Source: JAWVZS01 sp964507825 (GTDB lineage: Archaea > Thermoproteota > Nitrososphaeria > Nitrososphaerales > Nitrosopumilaceae). Taken from it: a DNA stretch of 14,190 nt. The notes under the pieces are model-generated. The model worked only from the letters and a program-made list of their open reading frames with translations. It made no database searches and was not told the origin of the DNA. The stretch covers positions 1 to 14,190 of the forward strand of contig CAZDQM010000019.1 in NCBI GenBank assembly GCA_964507825.1, written 5' to 3'. Both the position numbers and the translations under genes were made by a program. Below, piece by piece: positions 1 to 7,772 of the stretch. Within the stretch, counting starts at the first letter, position 1. Every line of letters begins with the position of its first letter.

Positions 1-121
1 CGGAAGAAACACATTCACAGGTTATCAGCACCCCCCCCCAAGCACGAATTCATATGACTAGATTTGGCACATCTAGGCAACGTCTGCATCATACAAATTT
101 ACAAAATACCATATAATAAAG
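1..121. other. Left-edge non-coding stretch with C9 run and small hairpin
   Basis: No gene can be supported here. A run of nine C lies at 31-39. All three plus frames are open from the window edge but stop soon (at 55-57, 59-61 and 108-110), so this could be the last codons of a gene outside the window, but none is recognisable. A perfect 6-bp inverted repeat (CTAGAT at 58-63, ATCTAG at 71-76, 7-nt loop) could be a transcript-end hairpin. An AT-rich stretch around 94-102 lies 20-28 nt before the ATG at 122 and could be the old TATA box of the pseudogene that follows. Confidence 0.3.
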
Positions 122-295
122 ATGGCTTTTTCATCCGATCAGACGCTGTTGTACCTTAAAACATCCATGGATCGGAATCCTGCAGTACTGATATTTGTTA
201 AGAATGTCCACTGATGCGCGCATTGTATTGAATCTATGTTGGAACTTTATAAGGAATCCGGCGGTTTTCGTGCGTTGATGCATAGCACACGCTAG
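122..295 (+). pseudogene. Decayed thioredoxin/glutaredoxin-fold protein with in-frame TGA
   Basis: Reading from the ATG at 122 gives about 30 residues with a helix (SDQTLLYLKTSMDRN), a hydrophobic strand (PAVLIFVKN), then VH, a TGA stop at 212-214, then CAHC and a helix (IESMLELYKESGG), ending at TAG 293-295. This is the strand, CxxC, helix order of a thioredoxin fold, and the TGA sits at the position usually held by Trp (TGG) in WCxxC. A fragment in another frame at 348-380 (AIPIPYFIHSSG) resembles the cis-proline segment of the same fold, which suggests a further frameshift. I infer a pseudogene with several lesions. A single sequencing error (TGG to TGA) would not repair the second half. 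Selenocysteine is unlikely in this lineage. Recognition is by eye only. Confidence 0.5.
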
Positions 296-622
296 ATTCG
301 GTTCTCCCTTCTAGGATGTGGCGAATACGTATCTATGCGGGCATGCAATCCCAATACCATACTTCATCCATTCGTCAGGGTCTCTATGCAGTTACATTAG
401 ATTTCATGTATATGTTCACATCGTGCCTAGATTTTTGCACTATATCCTGAACTCGTGCCAAAATGATCTCAAAACCACGTTAACAGTTACCATGGTTTTA
501 TCGGGAATTTTTTTTCAGTAGCCGCGCACAGAATCCATTCAATGGTACAAGACCTGATTTAACAACGCAGCTAAAATTATCTTACCCACTAATATTAGTA
601 AATTAAAACACAAATTATTCTA
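296..622. other. Non-coding stretch between pseudogene and glnA
   Basis: No convincing gene. A 67-residue open frame at 318-521 starting with GTG lacks typical composition, apart from the IPIPYFIHSSG stretch attributed to the pseudogene remnant. A 5-bp inverted repeat (CTAGA 292-296, TCTAG 310-314) is present. The last 40 bases are AT-rich (TAATATTAGTAAATTAAAAC at 590-609) and hold the likely glnA promoter. The TATA-like stretch could place the RNA start anywhere from about 621 to 629, at or next to the start codon. Confidence 0.35.
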
Positions 623-2068
623 TTGAATGTGGATACCGTCCTCGAAAGAATTCAAGATGAAAACGTGACATTCATTGATTTTTGGTTTGTGGATATCTTT
701 GGCGAGCTGCACAGGATGGGGATGCCCAGCTACTCCATAGACGACTCTAGCTTTAAAAACGGCCTGGAAAAACTAGACGCCAGCTCGATTGCGGGATTCA
801 AGCCGGTCAATAGGTCCGACATGATCCTGAAACCGGATCCGACGACGTTTCGAATTTTACCTCCAGAATATGACAACGGGCGCAGAAAAAACGCCCGAAT
901 CATATGTGACTTGTACGAGGGAAACACCACCGACGAGTCAAGATACAATCGGGATTCTAGGGGGATATCCTACAAGGCCGCAAGCAAGCTTGGGGAGTTT
1001 GGTCTGACTCATACCAATTGGGGGCCAGAAATTGAGTTTTTCATCTTTGACAACATCAACGTTTATCCGTCACCATATGCGGCAACGCATTCGGGCGGGG
1101 GCTCTGGCTATTCCATCGAATCAAAAGAGTCCCCTTGGGCCAAGGGCAACATCAGCACTGCAATTGACATCAAGGAGGGGTATTATCCATCACAGCCAAA
1201 GGACACACTTGAGACGTTCAGAAAGGACATCTGTGACGATCTTTACAACTATTTTGGAATTAAGATCGAGGCTGAACACCATGAGGTGGCCACGTCCGGC
1301 CAGTGTGAAATCAACCTCGTTTATGACAGGATGCTGGGCATGGCAGACAACGTAGTCACGGTAAAAAATATCGTCCGGGTCAAGGCCAAAAGAAGAAACA
1401 AGGTTGCAACCTTTATGCCAAAACCAATCTTCGGCGACAATGCATCTGCAATGCACACGCACCAGAGTCTTTGGGACGGCAACACCAATGCCATGTATGA
1501 CCCCGACGACAGCGTGGCGCAGCTAAGCCAGATCGGCCGGTACTATGTGGGTGGGATTCTAGAGCATGCATCGGCATTATGCGCCATAACCAACCCCACG
1601 ACAAACTCTTACAAGAGGCTGGTTCCGGGATTCGAGGCGCCAGTAAACATGTGCTGGGGGATTGGTAACCGTTCTGCAGCAATCAGGGTCCCCATGTATT
1701 ACAGGAATCAAGAAAAGAGCAAGCGGATTGAATACCGGGTTCCAGATCCGACTGCCAACATCTATCTCCTTGAGGCCGCCTTGCTCCTAGCCGGACTAGA
1801 TGGAATCCGGAGAAAACTTGATCCCGGAAACCCGGTAGAGGATAACGTTTACAAGCTGTCCGCGCAAAAAAAGCGTGAGTATAACATCGGTTCGCTTCCC
1901 GTATCACTCAAGGGTGCACTAGACGCTTTGTATAGTGATTCTGCTTTTCTTGAGGACGTCTTTACCAAGGACTTTTTGGATACGTATACGGAGCTAAAAC
2001 AAAAAGAGTATGTTGCATTTGCACAGACCCCCACGCCATGGGAGGTCTCAATGTATGCAGATGCCTAA
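623..2068 (+). CDS. glnA: Glutamine synthetase, type I
   Basis: ATP-dependent ligation of ammonium to glutamate to give glutamine in the cytoplasm, the main nitrogen-assimilation step. The 481 residues match the usual GS-I length. An N-terminal beta-grasp domain (about 15-100) is followed by the catalytic domain: GPEIEFF (134-140, metal-binding Glu136 and Glu138), AEHHEV (217-222), GQCEI (226-230), ASAMHTH (274-280, His278), NSYKRLVPGFEAP (328-340, ATP/glutamate loop) and RIEYRVPD (368-375). A Tyr at 410 in DNVYKLS lies where GS-I-beta enzymes carry the adenylylated tyrosine; whether it is modified here is unknown. The start is TTG at 623; an in-frame GTG at 629 is equally possible because the AT-rich promoter lies about 26 nt upstream of either. 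It stands alone, with no PII gene beside it. Confidence 0.96.
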   Translation: MNVDTVLERIQDENVTFIDFWFVDIFGELHRMGMPSYSIDDSSFKNGLEKLDASSIAGFKPVNRSDMILKPDPTTFRILPPEYDNGRRKNARIICDLYEGNTTDESRYNRDSRGISYKAASKLGEFGLTHTNWGPEIEFFIFDNINVYPSPYAATHSGGGSGYSIESKESPWAKGNISTAIDIKEGYYPSQPKDTLETFRKDICDDLYNYFGIKIEAEHHEVATSGQCEINLVYDRMLGMADNVVTVKNIVRVKAKRRNKVATFMPKPIFGDNASAMHTHQSLWDGNTNAMYDPDDSVAQLSQIGRYYVGGILEHASALCAITNPTTNSYKRLVPGFEAPVNMCWGIGNRSAAIRVPMYYRNQEKSKRIEYRVPDPTANIYLLEAALLLAGLDGIRRKLDPGNPVEDNVYKLSAQKKREYNIGSLPVSLKGALDALYSDSAFLEDVFTKDFLDTYTELKQKEYVAFAQTPTPWEVSMYADA

Positions 2069-2084
2069 TGGCAGGATATCTGCC
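2069..2084 (+). terminator. Small hairpin directly after glnA stop
   Basis: GGCAG (2070-2074) and CTGCC (2080-2084) form a perfect 5-bp stem with a GATAT loop, one base after the glnA stop codon. A T6 run follows at about 2109-2114. It may mark the glnA 3' end, though archaeal termination relies mainly on T-runs, so this is tentative. Confidence 0.3.
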
Positions 2085-2103
2085 TCGCAAATTATATACA
2101 TCC

Positions 2104-2112
2104 TATATTTTT
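2104..2112 (+). promoter_or_regulatory. TATA-like element before the 2140 gene
   Basis: TATATTTTT centred near 2108 would start RNA close to 2134, only a few bases before the ATG at 2140. A second TATA-like run (ATTATATACA at 2091-2100) lies 17 bp further up. Confidence 0.35.
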
Positions 2113-2139
2113 TAATAGCCTTTAATTTCATAACAGCCC

Positions 2140-2772
2140 ATGAGGCGCGCAATCCTGCTTGGGTTTTTTTCCTTATCATTACTTGTTATCCCTGCGGCAT
2201 ACGCGCACCAGATTGACTCCATAGGAGAGTACCGCATTCAGATAGGATGGATGCAAGAGCCTGCCATATCCGAAGAGCCCAACGGGATTGAGCTCTACGT
2301 TAGCCCTCTTGATCCCGCGCTTGCCCCAGAAGATCAAGAGTTTGAGAACGGGATCTCCGGCCTAGCCGACGACCTGAAGGTCCAGCTGATACTCAAGGGT
2401 AAAACAATAACCCTCCCACTGAGTGCCGATCATAACACTCCCGGGAAATACTTTGCCCTAGTCGAGCCCACCCTTCCGGGATTTTATCAAGTAAACATAC
2501 TAGGTACTATCGGCGAAACCCAGGCAAGCAAGTCCCTTCATGCCCCGAGGGTGGAGAACAAGGAATACCTCCAATTCCCCCCCATACCGGAGGATCCAAT
2601 CATTGCAGAGCAAACTGACCTCAGGGACGACATTTCGTCTATCAAGGACTCAATTGCAGAGCTAGAGGCATCCGGGCAAAACTCCCCGATCGAATACGCG
2701 GGAATCGGAACCGGTATAACCGCCGCCGCAATTGCAGCAGTCGCGCTAGTAAGAACGACTAGACGCGAATAA
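2140..2772 (+). CDS. Secreted, C-terminally anchored Ig-like/CopC-YtkA-like protein
   Basis: A 210-residue extracytoplasmic protein of unknown function. Residues 1-22 form a clear signal peptide (basic MRR, hydrophobic core, AYA before HQ). The mature part opens with GWMQEPAISEEPNGIELYV, a pattern I associate with small secreted beta-sandwich proteins that also occur in bacteria (YtkA/CopC-like); this family placement is an inference. A helical linker (about 157-180, SSIKDSIAELEAS) leads to a transmembrane helix (about 187-204) and a basic tail TTRRE, so the domain should sit outside the membrane. The gene has its own promoter and converges on the 2759-4312 gene, overlapping its 3' end by 14 bp. 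Both products are surface proteins, but opposite orientation argues against one operon. Confidence 0.8.
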   Translation: MRRAILLGFFSLSLLVIPAAYAHQIDSIGEYRIQIGWMQEPAISEEPNGIELYVSPLDPALAPEDQEFENGISGLADDLKVQLILKGKTITLPLSADHNTPGKYFALVEPTLPGFYQVNILGTIGETQASKSLHAPRVENKEYLQFPPIPEDPIIAEQTDLRDDISSIKDSIAELEASGQNSPIEYAGIGTGITAAAIAAVALVRTTRRE

Positions 2773-4312
2773 TACCACCGGCTATCAAAAACTCTATCCC
2801 CCGCACAAACTCATCATCAGATATCTTGCCCTCCGACCACCATCCCGCGTTGTTTTTTATCCATTGTGGAATACCCTGTTCTGCTCCACCGGACTCAGTT
2901 GACATGACCGTAATAATACCACCGGCTATCAAAAACTCTATCCCCCGCACAAACTCATCATCAGATATCTTGCCCTCCGACCACCATCCCGCGTTGTTTT
3001 TTATCCATTGTGGAATGTCTCGCTCCGCGCCGCCGGACTCTACTCGGTCTATGACTATGGGCAACCTTGCAGACGCCAGTGGATTTCCTGCAAGATTCTC
3101 AAAATGAACGTAAACTATTCCCGTGGTGTCCTCCGGAATAGGGATCCTTACTGATTCAAACTCTCCTATATCATCACTACTTGTTCCCTGCGTGGAAAAC
3201 AGCAACGCGTCCTGCTGTGTCACGCGCACGTTGTAATCCACCTTCACGGGCAGGTCCTTGAGAAAGACGTCGAAGAGCTTGTACCTGATCTCTACTTCCC
3301 CGCCGGAGGCAGGATCCGCAGGGACCGGATTCATTATAATCTTAAACTGCCCGTTTCTTGTAATCGTTGAATAGGGCTGTCCTAATACCTCTGGACTCAC
3401 GACAAAGCTCAGCCTCTCTTCTGAAATGGAATCGGACTTGTACAGTTCTAGGATGTTATTCCTAGTCATTGTCAGGTGGATAATCCTGACATCCTCCGTA
3501 AAGTCATCGATTTGAATCACCTCCTTGGGCATTCTGACGCCGTTTACCGTGGCCCTGATATCTGATACCATCAGGTCACCAAAATCCTTTGAAAGGACGG
3601 TCTCCTCATGAATTACCGACGTCTGATTTATGGTATCAAAGTCCGCATCAAAAGGCATCTCAAATGAAATGCTTCTGGCGGCCGGATCGTATTCAAAGTT
3701 CTCGATTATATCATAATATGAGATATGCCTAAGCGTCTGCGTTCCAAAGTTTGCATCATCGATAACGTGTTCGGTCGTATCTGCTATGGATATTCCCGAA
3801 CTCCATTCTGGCGGCGGCATCAAATTATTTGAAAAACTGTCTGCCGTCAGGATCCTGATATTGAATTGATATAATCCTCCGTAATCAAAATACGGCCCTG
3901 TCACCCTGGCCACGTCCGTATCCCCTGACATGAACCCGAATATTCCCGAGGCCTGTTTCTCAACTTGAATTTCGCCCGAGTCTGAATGCACCAAGTCGAT
4001 CAGCAGCGCACCTGATCCACTCTTGAACCTCTCGTCAAACAGCGCGACTCCCTGCTTTGACGCGATAATCTCATACGTGATGTCCCTGACTGCCTGACCC
4101 GTCTGCGCATCTATGACCTTGAATGTAAATTGCTGGTCAGTCTCGGCATCGGCTACATTTATCGCATTAACCTCTATGAATGCCTGCTTGTCGCCTAGGC
4201 TTTGGGGGGCAAGGGTCTCCGCGCCTATCCCATGTCCGTACGCGTCATAAATCATGCCAAGCGATATAATTGTCAGCAAAACCGTCAAAAGTCCAACTAT
4301 CAGGGAATTCAC
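2759..4312 (-). CDS. Secreted thaumarchaeal protein with two C-terminal IPQWIKNNAGWW repeats
   Basis: A 517-residue exported protein. A hydrophobic N-terminal segment (about 3-25) is followed by YGHGIGAETL, an opening common in thaumarchaeal surface proteins. The body (about 40-425) looks all-beta (FTFKVIDAQTGQAVRDITYE, then Ig-like strands) and has no recognised catalytic motif. Residues 433-467 and 481-515 are identical copies of a 35-residue module (IPQWIKNNAGWWSEGK onward), a repeat typical of this phylum and of unknown function. The start is GTG at 4312 inside a GTGA overlap with the upstream gene's stop, so the two are translationally coupled. The last codons overlap the convergent 2140-2772 gene. 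It may be a cell-envelope or S-layer-associated protein; no enzyme activity is suggested. Confidence 0.85.
   Translation of the reverse strand: MNSLIVGLLTVLLTIISLGMIYDAYGHGIGAETLAPQSLGDKQAFIEVNAINVADAETDQQFTFKVIDAQTGQAVRDITYEIIASKQGVALFDERFKSGSGALLIDLVHSDSGEIQVEKQASGIFGFMSGDTDVARVTGPYFDYGGLYQFNIRILTADSFSNNLMPPPEWSSGISIADTTEHVIDDANFGTQTLRHISYYDIIENFEYDPAARSISFEMPFDADFDTINQTSVIHEETVLSKDFGDLMVSDIRATVNGVRMPKEVIQIDDFTEDVRIIHLTMTRNNILELYKSDSISEERLSFVVSPEVLGQPYSTITRNGQFKIIMNPVPADPASGGEVEIRYKLFDVFLKDLPVKVDYNVRVTQQDALLFSTQGTSSDDIGEFESVRIPIPEDTTGIVYVHFENLAGNPLASARLPIVIDRVESGGAERDIPQWIKNNAGWWSEGKISDDEFVRGIEFLIAGGIITVMSTESGGAEQGIPQWIKNNAGWWSEGKISDDEFVRGIEFLIAGGIIRV
2768..2872 (-). repeat. Tandem repeat unit 2 (105 bp, identical to 2912-3016)
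   Basis: This stretch is identical, base for base, to 2912-3016, at an offset of 144 bp (48 codons). It encodes residues 481-515 of the 2759-4312 protein. The 39 bp between units have diverged. Confidence 0.97.
2912..3016 (-). repeat. Tandem repeat unit 1 (105 bp, identical to 2768-2872)
   Basis: The partner of the copy above, encoding residues 433-467. Identity runs exactly from the Ile of IPQW to the final Ile-Ile and includes every synonymous position, implying recent duplication or gene conversion. Confidence 0.97.
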
Positions 4313-5259
4313 CTTTTCCGCTTGGCGCGCCTTTTGGACTTGTTGTTTTGTGCCCTTCGTAAAAATATGGACAGGATGGCCCCGGCAGGAATTCCTATAA
4401 CGGTTCCTAGGCTTACATACGGAGCTATGAAAAAGCTGCCTATCCAGATCCCCCCGTCCGTTGTAATCTCCATGAACGTCCTAGGGCGCAGAATCAACGG
4501 TACAATCTTCGACTCTGTCTTTTCATCCTGATGATCCATATATGTAACAACGATCTCAAATGGCAGGTTGTAGTGCGTACTTACCTCTTCTTCCGGGGTA
4601 ATTATCTCGGCCCTGATCTTCACCACCTCGCCACGGTCTATACTCGAAAAGGTGTGCAGTGTCTCTCCTCTAAACTCGATATCCCTTGGCGCAATAATCT
4701 TCACGTTTACATCGTACAAATCAATGTCTTTGGAATGAACCTCCACCTCAAAGGGGAATTCCGCATTAGTAAAAATTGATTCGGGAGTCACCGTATGAAT
4801 TACAACACTCGGCTCGACCTTGACTCTGATCGGAATTGTAAAGTCCGTCATAAACGGCTCTTGCGGCTTTTCATTATACTGAATTAGAACCTGCGAGTAT
4901 TCCACGTTCAGGAAATAATCACTCTCACTGTCTGAAAACGCGCTAAACTTGACCGTATCCCCAAAAGAGCCGCCCTGCGAAATTTTATCAATGATTAATT
5001 CGTTTTTTTCTGGAACTAGTGCAGAGCTCGGATTAAAGTTAAACCGAATGTCGCGCTTGTCCTCCCACCCCTTGTTCTCTACTAGAATAGTCACTGAAAA
5101 ATCAGCGCCGGAAATCACAGCGTCCGGATACGTTATAATTACATCAACCCCACCGTCCATTGCCTGCTTGAATGTCTCCCCGTATGCTACGGGGGCCATT
5201 ACCACAGCAATGACGGCTAGAAACACGCAATACCTAATAATCACAACAATAATTCTCAT
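4309..5259 (-). CDS. Membrane-anchored COG1361-like surface protein
   Basis: A 316-residue exported protein, first gene of a two-gene operon with the repeat protein (GTGA overlap at 4309-4312). Residues 1-27 are a signal peptide (long hydrophobic stretch, VAYGE). Residues about 35-150 and 150-260 resemble two CARDB/COG1361-type beta-sandwich domains (DVIITYPDAVISGADFSVTI with VENKG; a second begins near EPSVVIHTVTPESIFTNAEF). A transmembrane helix (about 274-300) is followed by a very basic tail (RRAQNNKSKRRAKRKR) that should stay in the cytoplasm. Such domains occur in archaeal S-layer and adhesion proteins; the specific role is unknown. A TATA-like CATATATCAT near 5293-5302 would serve the minus strand, sharing the 115-bp intergenic region with TFB. 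Confidence 0.82.
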   Translation of the reverse strand: MRIIVVIIRYCVFLAVIAVVMAPVAYGETFKQAMDGGVDVIITYPDAVISGADFSVTILVENKGWEDKRDIRFNFNPSSALVPEKNELIIDKISQGGSFGDTVKFSAFSDSESDYFLNVEYSQVLIQYNEKPQEPFMTDFTIPIRVKVEPSVVIHTVTPESIFTNAEFPFEVEVHSKDIDLYDVNVKIIAPRDIEFRGETLHTFSSIDRGEVVKIRAEIITPEEEVSTHYNLPFEIVVTYMDHQDEKTESKIVPLILRPRTFMEITTDGGIWIGSFFIAPYVSLGTVIGIPAGAILSIFLRRAQNNKSKRRAKRKR

Positions 5260-5344
5260 TTCCCCTAAAGAAAGATTTTGTATTCCCCTTAGATGATATA
5301 TGGGTGCTCGATGTGCTTAAAAGCCATATTAAAAAAGTTATTGA

Positions 5345-5352
5345 TTTATAAA
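5345..5352 (+). promoter_or_regulatory. TATA box of the TFB gene (leaderless)
   Basis: TTTATAAA is centred 26 nt before the ATG at 5375, the spacing from archaeal TATA box to RNA start, so the message should begin at the start codon. No ribosome-binding site is visible, as expected. Confidence 0.7.
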
Positions 5353-5374
5353 TAACCTAGTTTAATTTAATTGT

Positions 5375-6289
5375 ATGGTAAGGCAGGCAACTAATCCAAA
5401 GGAATTATGTCCGCGTTGCGCAAAGGGAAACCTTGTTACCGACAACGAGTCAGGCGAGATGTTCTGCTCCAAATGCGGGTTCGTTTTATCCGAAAAGATT
5501 CAAGAATCCGGTCCGGAATGGAGATCGTTTACGCAGGACGAACACGGTGACAGGGCAAGGGCGGGAGCCCCGACCTCACTGACAATGCATGACATGGGAC
5601 TAGCAACAATCATTAATCCAATCAACAAGGATGCATCCGGAAGGCCGCTAACCGCGTCAATGAAAAGCACGATCGAGCGTCTTAGGACCTGGGACAGCAG
5701 GAGCCAGGTTCATGAACCAGTTGACAGAAACTTTAGACAAGCCTTTAGCGAATTAAACCGCCTAAAGGACAAGCTCGCAATCTCGGATGCCGTAATTGAA
5801 AAGGCCGCATACATCTATCGAAAGGCGCTTGACAAGGGCCTTGTAAGGGGACGTTCCATCTCGGCGCTTATGGCCTCTGCGCTGTATGCCGCATGCAGGG
5901 ACACTGCAACCCCGAGGAACCTAAAGGATGTCGAGCAGGCCGCAAACATCAAACGGAAGGACATTGCAAGATGCTACCGGCTCTTAGTAAAGGAGCTGGA
6001 TCTGAAAATGCCCGTTACCGACTCAATCCAATGCGTTGCCAGAATTGCAAGCAGGATTGGGATTGCGGAAAAGACAAAGCGATACGCCATCAAGGTTCTA
6101 AAGGACGCGCAAGAAAACGAGGTCTCCGCTGGCAAGGACCCGATGGGCTTGGCCGCGGCAGCACTATACCTGTCCTGCGTCAAAAACGGCGAGGACAAGA
6201 CTCAGCGTGATATCGCAGAGGCGGCAAACGTGACCGAGGTTACAATACGGAACCGATACAAGGGATTAAAAGATTCACTAAACATCTAA
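5375..6289 (+). CDS. tfb: Transcription initiation factor IIB (TFB)
   Basis: Archaeal TFIIB homologue: binds the TBP-TATA complex and the BRE, then recruits RNA polymerase. The 304 residues are full length. An N-terminal zinc ribbon has Cys12, Cys15, Cys31 and Cys34 (CPRC, CSKC); the B-reader/linker follows (PEWRSF 48-53, then GAPTSL); two cyclin repeats cover about 108-200 and 205-300. The HTH near the C-terminus ends in TEVTIRNRYKGLK. Its own promoter is a textbook TATA box. It is transcribed alone, divergent from the surface operon and convergent with the antiporter. Thaumarchaeal genomes often carry several tfb copies; which paralogue this is cannot be told here. Confidence 0.97.
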   Translation: MVRQATNPKELCPRCAKGNLVTDNESGEMFCSKCGFVLSEKIQESGPEWRSFTQDEHGDRARAGAPTSLTMHDMGLATIINPINKDASGRPLTASMKSTIERLRTWDSRSQVHEPVDRNFRQAFSELNRLKDKLAISDAVIEKAAYIYRKALDKGLVRGRSISALMASALYAACRDTATPRNLKDVEQAANIKRKDIARCYRLLVKELDLKMPVTDSIQCVARIASRIGIAEKTKRYAIKVLKDAQENEVSAGKDPMGLAAAALYLSCVKNGEDKTQRDIAEAANVTEVTIRNRYKGLKDSLNI

Positions 6290-6302
6290 AACCCACCCAC
6301 CA

Positions 6303-6312
6303 CACTTTTTAT
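6303..6312 (+). terminator. T-run after TFB
   Basis: T5 at 6306-6310 in the 28-bp gap between the convergent TFB and antiporter genes. It fits archaeal oligo-T termination, with no stem-loop. Confidence 0.35.
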
Positions 6313-6317
6313 CTATA

Positions 6318-7772
6318 TTATTCCACTCGATCCGCGCCCGATGGTTTTCTTATGAACCCTCCCTCGTTGCCTTCTGGCGCGGGAATTTTTTTGGCCCTAC
6401 CAAGCCCGATTGTAGTCATGATCACGGATGACAAAATAATAAAAAAGATTATCTGCGGGTATGCTGCCGCGTTTGGAAGCCCATAAGTGATTGGAAGCGT
6501 TGCAAGCACCGCCGCAGCTAGGCCCCTTGGAATCATGACTCCCGTGACGCCCCTGTCTAGTCTTGAGAATCGTTTTGTAAGGGTGGCCCTGACTAGCGCC
6601 ATCCTTCCAATATAGATCGCAACGGTGGCTAGGATTCCAAATACTATGTACTCTATCTGGCCAAAGCTGGCAAGCAGTCCTACAAAGACGAAGAAAAACG
6701 ATCTGACTAGGAATGTAAGCTGGCTGTGCATAGAGTCATCGCTTTTGATCCTAGGTATCTTGAACCTTAGGTGCCTTGCAAAGTATTGCTTGTTTCCCAG
6801 CATCAGGCCAAATACCAGCGCGGTCAGCGCGCCTGACTCGCCTAGCGTGTTTGCCATAAAGAACAGAACAAACAGGATTCCAAGCGTCAGCATGTATGCA
6901 TGCTGGGCGTTTCCTAACTTTGTCGTCAAATACATCCATGGGATGCCCACTCCGAATCCCAGAATCAGTCCCACGACTACCGCTTTGCCTATGGTCTGCC
7001 CAAGCAGGTTCAGATCAAACTGGCTTGTCAGGATTGCCTCAAACAGGATAAATGCAATAATGGTAGCTAGAATGTCGGTGACTGCTGACTCGAAGCTTAG
7101 CATTGATTTTGTCTCCTCGGAGATCCTAAGATTCCTGACTAGGCCGAACACGATTACCGAGCTGCTGCCGCCCACAATGACGGAGAGCAAAATACTGTCC
7201 ATCCACTCCCACCCGAGTCCGTAATGCGCAAACAACGTCACTATTGCAACCGATATGACAAAGCCTACAAACGCCAGTATGGAGGCAAAATGCGCGGTCC
7301 TTGCCATGTGCCTAAAGTCAAGATTCAACCCGCCGTCGAACATGATTATGATCAGCGCCACGGCTGCAAAGAACGGGACAATCTGGATTACTACATCTGC
7401 CTGGATGACGCCGAGTATGGGACCGATTATCACCCCGAGAATCATCAGAAACGCAATGTCTGGAATGCCGGTTTTCTTGAAAAACGCCTCACCTGCAACT
7501 CCTAGGAATATCACCACACCAGCTGCTAGCAAGACCACGTGCGCCTCTGCAATCGGCGCCGCCTCGGACGACAAATTCACTATCGTATTATGCAGGTTGT
7601 TAAAACCGCCTATCAGCGAGTTGGACTCGGCGTCCGGCAAATTTATCGGGAACTTGAACTGGTCAAAATAGTCCCTGACAACATCCAACAGACTCAAAAA
7701 TACCGGAATCACTAGATGAGCTTTGAATCCTGCAGTTAAAGGTAAAGCTGTCAAGTCCTCTTCACAAATCAC
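6318..7772 (-). CDS. Cation/proton antiporter, NhaP/KefB-like (CPA family)
   Basis: A polytopic membrane protein of 484 residues with about 12 hydrophobic helices from residue 78 to 458; exchanges Na+ or K+ for H+ by family homology. Landmarks are MFDGGLNLDF (144-153), SFESAVTDILATI (226-238), FFFVFVGLLASFG (359-371) and MIPRGLAAAVLATLP (413-427). The ion-binding pair reads Thr232-Asp233, where CPA1 proteins usually have Asn-Asp and CPA2 Asp-Asp; substrate and stoichiometry are therefore uncertain. The first 75 residues form an extra N-terminal region with one possible helix (about 19-35). The start is GTG at 7772, with a TATA-like stretch near 7797-7804 giving a leaderless message; an in-frame GTG at 7712 is the alternative. 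There is no C-terminal TrkA domain. Confidence 0.9.
   Translation of the reverse strand: MICEEDLTALPLTAGFKAHLVIPVFLSLLDVVRDYFDQFKFPINLPDAESNSLIGGFNNLHNTIVNLSSEAAPIAEAHVVLLAAGVVIFLGVAGEAFFKKTGIPDIAFLMILGVIIGPILGVIQADVVIQIVPFFAAVALIIIMFDGGLNLDFRHMARTAHFASILAFVGFVISVAIVTLFAHYGLGWEWMDSILLSVIVGGSSSVIVFGLVRNLRISEETKSMLSFESAVTDILATIIAFILFEAILTSQFDLNLLGQTIGKAVVVGLILGFGVGIPWMYLTTKLGNAQHAYMLTLGILFVLFFMANTLGESGALTALVFGLMLGNKQYFARHLRFKIPRIKSDDSMHSQLTFLVRSFFFVFVGLLASFGQIEYIVFGILATVAIYIGRMALVRATLTKRFSRLDRGVTGVMIPRGLAAAVLATLPITYGLPNAAAYPQIIFFIILSSVIMTTIGLGRAKKIPAPEGNEGGFIRKPSGADRVE

Noticed and set aside
212..214. TGA as a selenocysteine codon in the thioredoxin-like frame
   Set aside because: The residue expected there is Trp, not Cys; archaeal selenocysteine is known from a few other lineages; and further stops and a frame change follow.
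318..521. A 67-residue gene starting with GTG
   Set aside because: Composition is atypical (many His, Ser, Cys), no promoter or ribosome site fits, and part of it reads as a remnant of the pseudogene.
6625..7224. A 199-residue plus-strand open frame inside the antiporter gene
   Set aside because: Rich in Pro, Ser and Thr with no domain, and lies opposite conserved membrane helices.
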